A DNA stretch of 64,000 bases from Leptospira soteropolitanensis (GTDB lineage: Bacteria > Spirochaetota > Leptospiria > Leptospirales > Leptospiraceae), in contig NZ_JAMQPN010000001.1 in assembly GCF_026151655.1 (NCBI RefSeq), forward strand, positions 124,001 through 188,000, written 5' to 3'. Shown here in pieces: positions 8,476 through 18,067 of the stretch. Position 1 is the first letter of the stretch. Every line of letters starts with the position of its first letter. The translations under genes and the position numbers were made by a program. The notes beneath the pieces were generated by a model. The model ran no database searches and was not told the origin of the DNA. It worked only from the letters and a program-made list of their open reading frames with translations.

Positions 8476-10549
8476 GCCATTAGGCAGTAATATTCTCTCC
8501 GGACTCACAGTTAAATCGCTCCTCGCCGAATATCCAAACAGTTTTCAAGTCATGGATTGGGAGGGAACTTTTATTTCCGTTACCGAAAGATTTGCCAAGT
8601 TTCTTGAATTTTCTCCAAAAGAGATTGCCGGTAAGTCTATTCTTGATTTTACACAAGAAGACGATAAAGAAAATACAAAATATACTTTTGATAGTTTGGG
8701 TGAGAATCCGAATATTTTAAATTTCGAAAACAGGCTCGTTACAAAATCCAAGGAAGAAGTTTGGATCATTTGGTTACTCATCCCATTACGAGAATCAAAA
8801 ATCATTTTAGCTTTTGATCGCGATGTGACCATTCAAAAAGATATATCTTTTGAGTTCCTCCTCCAACAACAAAAGTACAAATCTATTTTTGATAACTTAC
8901 CTATGGGCATTGCCATCACCGATGAAAAAGGTAAAATTGTAGAAACAAACAAAACAGCCAGAAATTATTTTAACATTCAAGATGGAGAACTTTTAAACAG
9001 AACTTTAAACATTCGAAAGTATACTCTTATCCAACCCAATGGAAATAAAATTTATCCACGTAAATCAAGTCTTATGCGTGCACTTCGTCACAAAGAAGTC
9101 ATTCGAAATATGGAAATTGGTCTCATCAAAGAAGATAAAATTACTTGGTTTGATATTTTAGCGACTCCCATTCCACTTGAAAACTTTGGACTTGCCGTTG
9201 CCTTCCTCGACATCACACAAAGAAGACATGCAGAAGAAAAAATTGCCTATATGGCTTTTTTTGACCAACTAACAAACTTACCAAATCGTAATTCCCTTAT
9301 CGACAAACTATTTCCTATTTTTGAAGAAGCAAGAAGACACGGAAATCTAGTTGGAATTCTTGCGATTGATTTGGATAACTTTAAAATCATCAATGATTCT
9401 CGTGGCCATGACTTCGGTGATAAAATCATCAAATTAGTTGCTTACCGAATTAGAGAAAGCATTCGCGTTTATGATTTGATTAGTAGACAAGGTGGAGATG
9501 AATTCACCGTTGTATTACCCGATTTATCAAATGAAAGAGATGCTGCGGTAATTTCTGAATCAATTTTAGATGCGATGACACATCCCTTTGTGATTGATGG
9601 GGAAAGAATTTTTGTAAACATATCCATCGGGATCGCACTTTATCCAACAGATGGAAAAGACTCCAACACACTTTTAAAAAATGCAGACAGTGCACTGAAC
9701 TTGGCTAAGTCCCAAGGTAAAAACTGTTATGTATTTTTTACGGAAGAACTGCAAACCGTTGTGGCGGAACGATTAGAAATCGAAAACCGAATGCGAATTG
9801 CCATCATCGAAAATCAATTTACTTTGATGTACCAACCTAAAATAGATCTTTATACAAAAAAACCAGTGGGTGTTGAGGCTCTGATACGTTGGCGTCATCC
9901 AGAACGAGGACTTATTTCTCCTAACGTATTTATTCCTATCTCTGAAGAAACAGGAATGATTTTAGCCATCGGGGAATGGGTGATTAAATCTGCCATCCAA
10001 ACTATGCGAATTTGGAAAGATGCAGGGATAAACGATGTTTCTATGGCTGTAAATATCTCCACCAAACAGTTCAAACACGAGAAATTGATTTCTACCATCG
10101 CAGAAAATTTAAAACTTTTTAAAGTGGATCCACACGACTTGGAAGTGGAACTTACTGAAAGTTCGGTAATGGAAAACGCTGACGAAGCGGTTCGGACCAT
10201 GCAAGAAATTCGGAAACTAGGTGCGAAAATTGCCATTGATGACTTTGGAACTGGCTACAGTAGTTTGGGTTATTTGAAAAAACTACCTATCTCTTCCTTA
10301 AAAATTGACCGCTCGTTTGTGTCTGAAATCACTTCCGACAAAGATTCAAAAACCATCATTCATGCAGTTTCCAACCTAGCGCATAACCTTGGTTTAATTG
10401 TAGTCGCCGAAGGGGCGGAAACGGAGGAACAAGTAAGTTTACTTGCAGAAAGTGGTGTGGATCTGATTCAGGGGTTTTTCTTTGCTAAACCGATGACTTC
10501 CGAGGATTGCCTTCATTTTCTGAGGACAGAACTTGGAATTTCGGATTGA
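8465..10549 (+). CDS. PAS-GGDEF-EAL c-di-GMP turnover protein
   Basis: The 694-residue cytosolic protein has two PAS-like sensor regions (about 20-125 and 135-255), a GGDEF domain (about 260-425) and an EAL domain (about 440-690). The cyclase site is RQGGDEF (GGDEF 343-347), with the metal and substrate residues IDLDNFKIIND in place. An RxxD inhibitory site (RVYD 334-337) lies five residues before it, so product feedback is likely. The EAL side keeps EALIRW (471-473), ELTESS, IDDFGTGYSSL and KIDRSF, so both activities look possible. There is no membrane segment. The start overlaps dihydroorotase by 11 bp, suggesting coupled translation. The PAS ligand is unknown. Confidence 0.9.
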   Translation: MQNEPLGSNILSGLTVKSLLAEYPNSFQVMDWEGTFISVTERFAKFLEFSPKEIAGKSILDFTQEDDKENTKYTFDSLGENPNILNFENRLVTKSKEEVWIIWLLIPLRESKIILAFDRDVTIQKDISFEFLLQQQKYKSIFDNLPMGIAITDEKGKIVETNKTARNYFNIQDGELLNRTLNIRKYTLIQPNGNKIYPRKSSLMRALRHKEVIRNMEIGLIKEDKITWFDILATPIPLENFGLAVAFLDITQRRHAEEKIAYMAFFDQLTNLPNRNSLIDKLFPIFEEARRHGNLVGILAIDLDNFKIINDSRGHDFGDKIIKLVAYRIRESIRVYDLISRQGGDEFTVVLPDLSNERDAAVISESILDAMTHPFVIDGERIFVNISIGIALYPTDGKDSNTLLKNADSALNLAKSQGKNCYVFFTEELQTVVAERLEIENRMRIAIIENQFTLMYQPKIDLYTKKPVGVEALIRWRHPERGLISPNVFIPISEETGMILAIGEWVIKSAIQTMRIWKDAGINDVSMAVNISTKQFKHEKLISTIAENLKLFKVDPHDLEVELTESSVMENADEAVRTMQEIRKLGAKIAIDDFGTGYSSLGYLKKLPISSLKIDRSFVSEITSDKDSKTIIHAVSNLAHNLGLIVVAEGAETEEQVSLLAESGVDLIQGFFFAKPMTSEDCLHFLRTELGISD

Positions 10550-10591
10550 CCCGTTCGGTTTCCCACCGTTTCTATCAATTAAGGATTTCAC

Positions 10592-12991
10592 TTGAAACTT
10601 TCAGTTGATTGGTTAAACGAATTTACCCCGCTCTCCCAGGTCCCATTCGAAAAGGTTCTGGAAAAAATTAATACATCCATTTGCGAAATTGATGATGTGG
10701 AAGAATTTAAAGTCCACCTATCTTCAGTTATCACAGTCAAAATCAAATCACTGGAAAAACATCCGAATGCAGAAAAACTGCAAACCACCATTGCTACAGA
10801 TGGTTCTAAAGATTACCAAATTGTCACTGCAGCAACGAATGTAAAAGCCGGAGACATCGTTCCTTTGGCTCTACCAGGAACCAAATTAGATGGAAAAGAA
10901 ATTTTAGATTCGGAACTAAGAGGGGTCCGTTCGCAAGGCATGTATTGTTCTGAAAAAGAATTGGGATTAGCTTTAGAATCCTCTGGAGTTTTGATTTTTC
11001 CAGAGAACACAACAATCGGAATTTCTGTGCGTAAACTATTTTTATGGGAAGATACGATTCTCACGATTGATAATAAATCCATTACACATAGGCCAGACCT
11101 TTGGAATCATTTTGGATTTGCTCGTGAGCTTGCATCCCAACTTCGATTGCCATTAAACGATTTTCCTTTCCGAGCAGATATTAAATTTGAATCAGGAAAT
11201 GACGGACTTTCTGTTACCACAACAGATCACGCACATGCGTATTACGTTTGTTCCATTCAAGATGTAAACATAACCCCTTCCAATCCAAAAATCAAATCAA
11301 GACTTGAAAAATGTGGTATTCGTTCTATTAATAATGTAGTGGATGTTTCCAATTATCTTTTGTTGGAACTTGGACAACCTACACATTTTTTTGATCGCGA
11401 TAGATTACAATCTACCACTTTCTCTGTTGTGAAGTCAAAAGAAGGTGACTCTTTCCCTTTATTAGATGATACAACTCCTAAATTACAAAAAGATCTTCTC
11501 CTCATTCAAAATGGAAAAGATCCTGTAGCTTTAGCAGGTGTTATGGGAGGAAAAGATTCTGCGGTCATCGATTCTACCAAAAACATAGTTATGGAATCAG
11601 CAGTTTTCAAAAGAGAAGATGTTCGTTATACCATTCGTAAAACTAATATCCGCACAGAATCTGCGGTTCGTTATGAAAAAGGATTAGATAGTTTTACTTG
11701 TTTGCCGGTCATCAAACGTGCCGTTCAATTGCTCAAAGAAAACGGAAATCCAAAAATTAAAGTATTTGAACCACAAGGATTCAACCATACCGAATCTAAA
11801 TCTGTTACGATCAAAACCAATCTCACTTTCCTTCGCCATAAATTAGGAAAAAACATATCCCAAGAAGAAGTAACAGAAATTTTAAAACGGTTAGGATTTA
11901 CTGTTGCAAACCAAGGAGAAGAATTATCAGTTCTTGTTCCTAAATATAGACAGAACTATGATGTTACCATTCCAGAAGACCTTGTGGAAGAAATTGGAAG
12001 GACCATTGGATATGCATCCATCCAAACACAAGCGCTTTCAATGGCAGTGGAAACACCCATTCGAAATCCATTGCGTGAATTAGAAAGAAGGGTTAAAAAC
12101 TTCCTAGCATTGGAAATCGGATTTAATGAAGTTTATAACTATTCTTTTGCTTCTCCGACAGATGCAAAATTAGAAGAAGCACATGAAAGTTCATCGCTAA
12201 AAATTGCAAATGAAATGCCAGACGAACACTCGTTACTACGAAACAGTTTGTATCCTGGATTAATCAAACAAGCTAAACTCAACCAAGACCGATTTGATTC
12301 AGTTAACTTGTTTGAATTAGGTCGGACTTATCACAAAGAAAAAAATGGTCCCGAATTAGCAGAAGAAAGACGTTGGATCTCAATCCTATCTCTTTCCAAA
12401 AACAAACCAAATGACCTAACCGCAGTGGAATTGGAATTTCTACAATTAAGGGAAACTATTTCGGAACTCTTTCAGTATTTAAATCTTCCGAATTTTCAGT
12501 GGTCTAAAACTTCCAGGAATTATTTCCATCCGAATGCAGGACTAATTCTTTCCTATGGAGAAGCAGAAATCGCAGAATTAGGGATTTTGCATACTCGTTA
12601 CGCTGATGAATACGACTTAAAACGTCGTGCTATCCTATCCAAAATCAATATGGAATTGTTAGTTGAGATTTGGGAAAAACTGGGAAGAATCTCACATTTT
12701 GTTCCGCCATCCAATTTTCCTCAAGGCCAACTCGATCTTTCTTTACTCATGAACGAAAAGGAATCTACGGAATCTTTTGCGGACTTAGTAAAAACAATGA
12801 AAATTCCAGAACTAAAATCCGTGTTTGTTCAGACAATCTTTAGAGGAGATTCTGTAGGAGAAGGAAAAAAATCTGTCACTTATCGATTTCAGCTTATGTC
12901 CTATGATAAAACATTTACACAAGAAAGGTTTAAGGAACTTTCCGACTCGCTTGTCGAAGCGGCCAAAAAGAACGGATTTAACTTAAGATAA
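10592..12991 (+). CDS. pheT: Phenylalanyl-tRNA synthetase beta subunit
   Basis: This is the beta chain of the alpha2-beta2 enzyme that charges tRNA-Phe. It starts MKLSVDWLNEF as the family does. An EMAP-II-type tRNA-binding domain follows at about 40-150. Next are the B3/B4 editing domain (GIRSINNVVDVSNYLLLELG and later GVMGG), the B5 domain at about 400-475, the core at about 480-690, and an anticodon-binding FDX-ACB domain at the end. The length of 799 residues is normal. The start is TTG at 10592, with AAGGA 6 nt ahead; no in-frame ATG fits. pheS is not next to it, so the subunits are encoded apart, unlike in many bacteria. Confidence 0.95.
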   Translation: MKLSVDWLNEFTPLSQVPFEKVLEKINTSICEIDDVEEFKVHLSSVITVKIKSLEKHPNAEKLQTTIATDGSKDYQIVTAATNVKAGDIVPLALPGTKLDGKEILDSELRGVRSQGMYCSEKELGLALESSGVLIFPENTTIGISVRKLFLWEDTILTIDNKSITHRPDLWNHFGFARELASQLRLPLNDFPFRADIKFESGNDGLSVTTTDHAHAYYVCSIQDVNITPSNPKIKSRLEKCGIRSINNVVDVSNYLLLELGQPTHFFDRDRLQSTTFSVVKSKEGDSFPLLDDTTPKLQKDLLLIQNGKDPVALAGVMGGKDSAVIDSTKNIVMESAVFKREDVRYTIRKTNIRTESAVRYEKGLDSFTCLPVIKRAVQLLKENGNPKIKVFEPQGFNHTESKSVTIKTNLTFLRHKLGKNISQEEVTEILKRLGFTVANQGEELSVLVPKYRQNYDVTIPEDLVEEIGRTIGYASIQTQALSMAVETPIRNPLRELERRVKNFLALEIGFNEVYNYSFASPTDAKLEEAHESSSLKIANEMPDEHSLLRNSLYPGLIKQAKLNQDRFDSVNLFELGRTYHKEKNGPELAEERRWISILSLSKNKPNDLTAVELEFLQLRETISELFQYLNLPNFQWSKTSRNYFHPNAGLILSYGEAEIAELGILHTRYADEYDLKRRAILSKINMELLVEIWEKLGRISHFVPPSNFPQGQLDLSLLMNEKESTESFADLVKTMKIPELKSVFVQTIFRGDSVGEGKKSVTYRFQLMSYDKTFTQERFKELSDSLVEAAKKNGFNLR

Positions 12992-13006
12992 ATTTGCTTT
13001 GACAAA

Positions 13007-13024
13007 TCCCGATTTTTATCGGGA
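13007..13024. other. Short hairpin between pheT and phosphatase gene
   Basis: TCCCGAT / ATCGGGA arms of 7 bp with a TTTT loop lie 15 bp after pheT. There is no T-run on the plus strand after the stem, so it is not a clear terminator. It could instead form in the leader of the next gene, whose ATG is at 13039. Confidence 0.4.
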
Positions 13025-13038
13025 AATCATCCGAGTTT

Positions 13039-15000
13039 ATGCGGACACTCCTAACACTTATTTTGTCGGGTCTACTTTTGTCTTGTTCCCGACTAGAAAT
13101 CCAAAAATCCATTACGGATGATAGTTTTGTGCCGCAAAAAATTGATTATGCGATTGCTGCAAATCTAGATACTAATTTTCAAAAACTTCGATGGACACCT
13201 ATCTTTAAAAATAATCTAAGTTTAGGTTTTCAATCGGATCATGTTTATCTTCGTATCAAAGCAAATAACCCCACCGCCTTTAACAAACTAATACTTGATT
13301 TAGGAAACCCTCACCTTGATATGGTTCGAGTTTATGAAGAAGGAAATCCAGAACCAATCAAAGAAGGTGGTGATTTTATTGCTCATTCACATTGGGATGC
13401 TTTTTCCAAATCGATTGCTTTCGAATTAGATTGGAAAGAAAATGAAACAAAAACATTAATATTAGAAACTAAATCATCTTCTAATATTAGTTACTTGATC
13501 CGTTTTTACCCGAAAGAAACATTTTATTTAAAAGAAAATTTAGAAAATACCATACTTGGTTTTTTCTATGGAACCATATTCATTATGGTAATTTATAACT
13601 TATTTATTTTTTTTATACTCAAAGAAACAGCATATATCTCTTATTCCATTTCCATTTTTTTCAATCTGACGCTGCAGATGTATTTAAACGGTATCTTAAA
13701 CCAAATAATCACCTTAGATCATCCAGAAATTCACAATCGGATTGGAAGTATTATTGTGACTTGTTCGGCGGTATCCGGTTGGACTTTTGCACAACAAACA
13801 TTAAATCTTAGAGAATGGAATCCCTGGTCTCACCGTTTGATTCAATCCTTAAAAGTTATTGTGCTATTTTATATTTTAATTCCTTACTCTTATCTACCCA
13901 TCGGAATAGCAGTTCGATTAGGAAATCTGATAGCTCAAGTTTTCGTAGTTTCGGTTCTTGTTGTGGCAATTGTCAATTACAGCACAGGTAATAAACAAGC
14001 ACGTTTGTTTCTTATTGGCTGGGGAACATTACTCTTTGGAATTTTAATGTACACATTGATGCAAAATGGAATACTACCTGTAAACGCATTTACAATTTAT
14101 GGAAACCAAATTGGTTCTACTTTAGAAGCAGCCATTCTATCTTTAGCACTTGCAAACAAAATTAATGAATTAAAAGAAGAAAAGGCAAATACTCAGGCAG
14201 AGGCTCTTGTCACTCTTGAAGAAAAAGTAAGAGAAAGAACAAAAACTTTGGATGAATCTTTAAATTTGATTAAAAAAGATTTGAATGTAGCAAAAAAAAT
14301 CCAAAAAACTTTGTTCTCAGATATTAAAACAAGTGATCCAAGAATTCATTTTCATTCTTACTACCAATCAATGTCAGAAGTTGGTGGAGACTTTTACGAC
14401 CTAACACAAGTAAAACCAGACTATTATCGTATTTTTGTAGCAGATGCCACAGGTCATGGAATCCAAGCAGCCCTTATCACAATGGCGATTAAAGCGGAAT
14501 ATGAATCTCTCAAAATGATTTATGATCATCCTGATGATTTAGTATTTCATATGAACCAAATCTTTATCAACAAATACAGTAATATCCAAACTATATTTAC
14601 TTGTTCCGTTTGTGATATTGATTTAAAAAACAAATTACTGTTTTATGCATCAGCAGGTCATCCAGATCAGATTCACCAAAGGATTTACGATATAAAACTC
14701 CTTCCAAGAACTGGAAAAATAATTGGACTTATGGATCATACCCAATATAGACTCATCGAACACCAAATCGAAGAAGGTGATCGTATTTTTCTTTTTACCG
14801 ACGGAATTTTCGAACAATTCAACGAGGAAAAAGAACTTTTTGGAGAAGATCGTTTGTATGAAATTTTAAAAGAGAACCTAAAAATGAGTTTAGATCATAC
14901 TATGGCCAAGGTACTGAGTGAGTTATCTTCATTTACAGAAGGTGATGCAAAACAAGACGACATTACATTTATCGGTTGCGAAATTCAAAGTCTAAGTTGA
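13039..15000 (+). CDS. 7TMR-DISM membrane receptor with SpoIIE-type PP2C phosphatase
   Basis: The N-terminus MRTLLTLILSGLLLSCSR has a spirochaete lipobox (LLLSC), so the protein may be lipidated at Cys16. An extracellular 7TMR-DISMED2-like beta domain covers about 30-165. Seven membrane segments follow at about 175-375, then a coiled coil at about 375-430, then a SpoIIE/PP2C phosphatase with metal-site blocks SEVGGDFYDL and VADATGHGIQAALITM, and DGIFEQ and QDDIT near the end. Such proteins dephosphorylate anti-sigma-factor antagonists in partner-switching cascades. No anti-sigma or STAS gene is adjacent. The length is 653 residues. The external signal is unknown. Confidence 0.85.
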   Translation: MRTLLTLILSGLLLSCSRLEIQKSITDDSFVPQKIDYAIAANLDTNFQKLRWTPIFKNNLSLGFQSDHVYLRIKANNPTAFNKLILDLGNPHLDMVRVYEEGNPEPIKEGGDFIAHSHWDAFSKSIAFELDWKENETKTLILETKSSSNISYLIRFYPKETFYLKENLENTILGFFYGTIFIMVIYNLFIFFILKETAYISYSISIFFNLTLQMYLNGILNQIITLDHPEIHNRIGSIIVTCSAVSGWTFAQQTLNLREWNPWSHRLIQSLKVIVLFYILIPYSYLPIGIAVRLGNLIAQVFVVSVLVVAIVNYSTGNKQARLFLIGWGTLLFGILMYTLMQNGILPVNAFTIYGNQIGSTLEAAILSLALANKINELKEEKANTQAEALVTLEEKVRERTKTLDESLNLIKKDLNVAKKIQKTLFSDIKTSDPRIHFHSYYQSMSEVGGDFYDLTQVKPDYYRIFVADATGHGIQAALITMAIKAEYESLKMIYDHPDDLVFHMNQIFINKYSNIQTIFTCSVCDIDLKNKLLFYASAGHPDQIHQRIYDIKLLPRTGKIIGLMDHTQYRLIEHQIEEGDRIFLFTDGIFEQFNEEKELFGEDRLYEILKENLKMSLDHTMAKVLSELSSFTEGDAKQDDITFIGCEIQSLS

Positions 15001-15010
15001 ATTTGATTCC

Positions 15011-15583
15011 ATGTCCTATTCAGAAATTCCTGTTTTCGCTAAGCCCTTCATTCACCCTGCAGCAACTGCCTTTGGTATGGTCGAATTCGGAACTTCCGTA
15101 TCTTTATGGCCAGGGGCTGTCGTTAGAGCTGATATGAACACAATCAATTTAGGAAGTTATGTAAATATCCAAGACAATTCCACTTTACACACTGATAGTA
15201 CAAGTCCCATTTCAATCGGTGAATGGACATTAGTTGGTCATAATGTAATGATTCATGGCTGTAAAATTGGAAAAGGTGTTCTCGTAGGCATCGGTTCTAT
15301 CATTCTCGATAATGCAGAGATTGGAGATGGTTCTCAAATTGCCGCAGGGTGTATGATTCGTGGTGGAAAAAAAATTCCTCCCCGTTCCCTTGTGGTCCCC
15401 AATGGTTCCGATATCAAAATTTTTCCTGGTAAAGCAAAGCCAGAATTAACCGTTGCGGGATGTATTGAATATGCGCATCTATCGGTTCGTTATGAAAAAA
15501 ATATCTTCGTACCCTTCCAAAAGGAAGAAGAAGTTCATTTTTTATCGCAAGCCAAACAAATCATAGAAAAGTTAGGTATCTAA
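15011..15583 (+). CDS. Gamma-carbonic-anhydrase-like hexapeptide-repeat protein
   Basis: The 190-residue protein is a left-handed beta-helix with repeated hexapeptides ([LIV]-G-x-x), such as ISIGEWTLVG and IGKGVLVGIG. The three zinc ligands of gamma carbonic anhydrases are in place: H60 (STLH), H77 and H82 (VGHNVMIHG). This family includes true CO2 hydratases and the YrdA/PaaY proteins, whose activity varies; the usual bacterial short form of about 170-190 residues fits here. It begins 10 bp after the phosphatase gene, probably on the same transcript. An acetyltransferase role is less likely because of the His set. Confidence 0.8.
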   Translation: MSYSEIPVFAKPFIHPAATAFGMVEFGTSVSLWPGAVVRADMNTINLGSYVNIQDNSTLHTDSTSPISIGEWTLVGHNVMIHGCKIGKGVLVGIGSIILDNAEIGDGSQIAAGCMIRGGKKIPPRSLVVPNGSDIKIFPGKAKPELTVAGCIEYAHLSVRYEKNIFVPFQKEEEVHFLSQAKQIIEKLGI

Positions 15584-15629
15584 CGTTTTAATCGGGGAAA
15601 ATTCCTACTTTCTAAAGCTTACTTTTTAT

Positions 15630-16856
15630 ATGAAAAAAATAATAGATAAACTACAAATTCTTGGGATTTTTTCCATCACTCAGACTGTATTTCAAATTGG
15701 AACTGTGATGATTATGGCTGTCTCGGCCCTTGCGGGACAAACGATTGCCCCTTCCCCAGAATCCGCATCTTTGCCAATTTCATTTGTTATCTTAGGAACT
15801 CTACTCGGTCTTGTGCCTGCTTCTCGATTGATGAAATGGAAAGGGAGCAAATTTGGTTTAATTACTGGAACCATAATTGGTATTTGTGGTGCAATTCTAG
15901 CCTCCTATTCCATGTATGATAGGAATTTTGTCCTTTTTTCCATAGCACATTTGTTATACGGATTTCATCAGGCATTTGTACAATATCTACGATTTGTCGC
16001 AATGGAATCGGTTCCATCGCATGATAGGGCAAGTGCTTTATCATGGATATTGATTGCAGGAATTCCTGCGGCTTTTTTAGGTCCTTTGGCTGGACTTCAG
16101 GGAAAGCAACTTTTTCCAAACTCCTTATATTTAGGATGTTATTTAATTTTAATTTTTAGTTTGAGTTTACAGTTTTTCTTTATTTTATTTTTACCTACAC
16201 CTAACAAAGAAATATCGAATACCACTCAAGCTACCAATCATCCTTCACCAAGGTCATTGGTTCGCCCCTTTTCTTATCATATCCAAAATTTGGGGCTGTG
16301 GGTCTCTATCTTAGCAACTGCTTTTAGTTTTGGACTTATGGCTATGCTTATGTCTGCAGTTCCAGTCGCAATGAAATCACATGGCCACGAAATGTTTGCC
16401 TCAACAAAAGTTTTGCAATGGCATGTTTTAGGGATGTACATTCCTTCTTTTTTCTCAGGTCAATTGGTGCGAAAAATGACGGCTCCTTATTTGATTCTTC
16501 TGGGAATTTTTGTCATGGGTTTAGAAAGTTTCGCCGCACTGCAAGGAACTGACTTTTTACCTTTTGCGGTGGCTCTGATTCTACTTGGTATCGGTTGGAA
16601 TTTTATGTATGTAGGTGGCACGAACTTACTTGTAGAACAGTACCATCCCGCAGAAAAAAACACAATCCAAGCTGTAAATGATACAATCGTATATTCTTTT
16701 GCAATTCTTTCTACCTATAGCGCAGGTTATTTGGAGCATAAAATTGGTTGGTTGTCCCTCAATTTAGTGAGTGTCCCATTTTTAGTTTTTGTTGCTATTT
16801 TTACTGTATATTACATACAAACCAAAAAGCGGAAAGTGGAACAAAACCTACTTTGA
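15630..16856 (+). CDS. MFS-family membrane transporter
   Basis: The 408-residue protein has about 12 membrane segments with a loop at about 195-215 that splits two six-helix halves. GTLLGLVPASRLMKWKGSKFG fits the cytoplasmic loop between helices 2 and 3 of the major facilitator family, and a second-half copy is weaker. Specific substrate motifs are not visible, so sugar, drug or metabolite transport cannot be separated. A fragment such as GIGWNFMYVGGTNLLVEQY near residue 320-340 is typical of bacterial YfmO/drug-type MFS members. The gene starts 46 bp after the carbonic-anhydrase-like gene and may be the end of that run. Confidence 0.7.
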   Translation: MKKIIDKLQILGIFSITQTVFQIGTVMIMAVSALAGQTIAPSPESASLPISFVILGTLLGLVPASRLMKWKGSKFGLITGTIIGICGAILASYSMYDRNFVLFSIAHLLYGFHQAFVQYLRFVAMESVPSHDRASALSWILIAGIPAAFLGPLAGLQGKQLFPNSLYLGCYLILIFSLSLQFFFILFLPTPNKEISNTTQATNHPSPRSLVRPFSYHIQNLGLWVSILATAFSFGLMAMLMSAVPVAMKSHGHEMFASTKVLQWHVLGMYIPSFFSGQLVRKMTAPYLILLGIFVMGLESFAALQGTDFLPFAVALILLGIGWNFMYVGGTNLLVEQYHPAEKNTIQAVNDTIVYSFAILSTYSAGYLEHKIGWLSLNLVSVPFLVFVAIFTVYYIQTKKRKVEQNLL

Positions 16857-16925
16857 AACATTGCAAAAACTTTGTTTTTGGTAGATTCAATAAGAATATT
16901 TAACTTAAATTATGTGAGTTTAGCT

Positions 16926-17255
16926 ATGGAAAAAGAACTATTATCATTGGAAACAATTGTCGGCCTACAGGTAAAAGACGATGATCTTTACACAAAATAT
17001 AGAACTGAAATGAAAAGTTTATTAGAAACATACGAAGGCGGGTTTCGGTATGATTTCAAAATCCAGGAAACATTAAAATCAGAAACAAAAAATCCCATTA
17101 ATCGAGTGTTTCTCATTTATTTCAAAAATAAAGAAAGGAAACTCAGTTTTTTTTCTGATCCTGAATATAAAAAAATAAGAGAAAAATATTTTGTTCCTTC
17201 CGTTGAAAGCACTACTCAGATTGCTGAATATGAAAGATTTTCTGATTCCAACTAA
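16926..17255 (+). CDS. Small DUF1330-like protein
   Basis: From ATG at 16926 this encodes 109 residues (MEKELLSLETIVGL). Longer readings from a TTG at 16872 add a stretch without a ribosome-binding site. The middle and end (FLIYFKNKERKLSFFSDPEYKKIREKYFV in pattern: strand, then SDPEY, then helix) resemble DUF1330 dimeric alpha-beta barrel proteins, where a SPEY-type block follows the central strand. That family has no agreed function. The assignment is tentative. The gene lies 69 bp after the MFS transporter. Confidence 0.5.
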   Translation: MEKELLSLETIVGLQVKDDDLYTKYRTEMKSLLETYEGGFRYDFKIQETLKSETKNPINRVFLIYFKNKERKLSFFSDPEYKKIREKYFVPSVESTTQIAEYERFSDSN

Positions 17256-17273
17256 AGAATTTTCATTGTCATA

Positions 17274-17450
17274 ATGACCTACCTAAAGTTTAAACAAACC
17301 TTTATGTTCAGTTGGTATGTCGGATTTTTATTGATGTGGGTTGTCATCTGGAATTTAGCAGTTTTACCAGTTAACATTCTTTTGTATGCAATACCTTTCA
17401 GTCTTTTAGAAACCTATTTGGCTACGTGGGTTGTATATAAATTCAAATAA
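17274..17450 (+). CDS. 58-residue two-helix membrane protein
   Basis: ATG at 17274 opens a 58-codon frame ending at TAA 17448-17450. The product starts MTYLKFKQTFMFSW and has two hydrophobic segments (about 11-33 and 34-54) rich in W, F and Y, ending in YKFK, as expected for a small inner-membrane hairpin. It follows the DUF1330-like gene by 18 bp and converges with the thioesterase gene. No family recognised. The frame and its composition support a real gene, but there is no strong ribosome-binding site. Confidence 0.5.
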   Translation: MTYLKFKQTFMFSWYVGFLLMWVVIWNLAVLPVNILLYAIPFSLLETYLATWVVYKFK

Positions 17451-17470
17451 AACTAAAACCACTTCTATCG

Positions 17471-17980
17471 TTAAATAATTTTCCTTCCGGCTTTGATTTT
17501 GGCCGCGAAATCCTTTGCCATTTCAATCCGGAGTTTACCTTCAGCAAACCGACGTTTCTCCAAGTCTGTTTCTAACCGTAGAGGAGGAACAGCACAAGGT
17601 TTTTTATTTTCATCCAATGCAACAAACGACAAATAGGCGGTAGTGGCTCTGACCATATCTCCCGTATAAGGATTTTCGCGATTTACCTGAACACCAACTT
17701 CCATCGAAGTGGTTCCAACATAATTTACCATAGCCTTTAAATTCACATGGTCACCGATTTGAATCGGTGTTATAAAATTGATGCGATCGATACTAACAGT
17801 TACTGCTTCGCGACCTGAATGCCTTTGGGCTGACATAGCGGCAATTAAATCAATCCAGCTCATAATGGCACCACCAAACGCTGTTCCGTAATGATTGGCA
17901 TCATTGGGAAGTACTATATGCCTTGTTTCTACAGCCGATTCCTGTGGAGACTTCGCAGGTAATAAATTAAGATTCGTCAC
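17471..17980 (-). CDS. Acyl-CoA thioesterase, hotdog fold (YciA/BACH-like)
   Basis: This protein hydrolyses acyl-CoA thioesters. The hotdog core is clear: VLPNDANHYGTAFGGAIMSW carries the Asn/Asp-xx-Gly-xx-(F)GG block typical of YciA/Acot enzymes, followed by AVTVSIDRINFITPIQIGDH. The frame is open to TTG at 18013, but GTG at 17980 leaves an 87-bp divergent spacer for promoters before the next gene, so I prefer it (169 residues). An AGAGGA lies 13 nt upstream, which is rather far, so the start remains open. Acyl chain preference cannot be read. Confidence 0.8.
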   Translation of the reverse strand: MTNLNLLPAKSPQESAVETRHIVLPNDANHYGTAFGGAIMSWIDLIAAMSAQRHSGREAVTVSIDRINFITPIQIGDHVNLKAMVNYVGTTSMEVGVQVNRENPYTGDMVRATTAYLSFVALDENKKPCAVPPLRLETDLEKRRFAEGKLRIEMAKDFAAKIKAGRKII

Positions 17981-18067
17981 AATGAGGATATCTTCCTCTT
18001 GACCAATTGCCAAGAAAAGGCTTTTTTAAGAATTCTGGACGAGTTCTTCTCGTCTGATAATATACCA

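Noticed and set aside
17999..18067. Upstream TTG start for the membrane GGDEF-EAL gene
   Set aside because: It would overlap the divergent thioesterase start, has no ribosome-binding site, and adds a stretch without family support.
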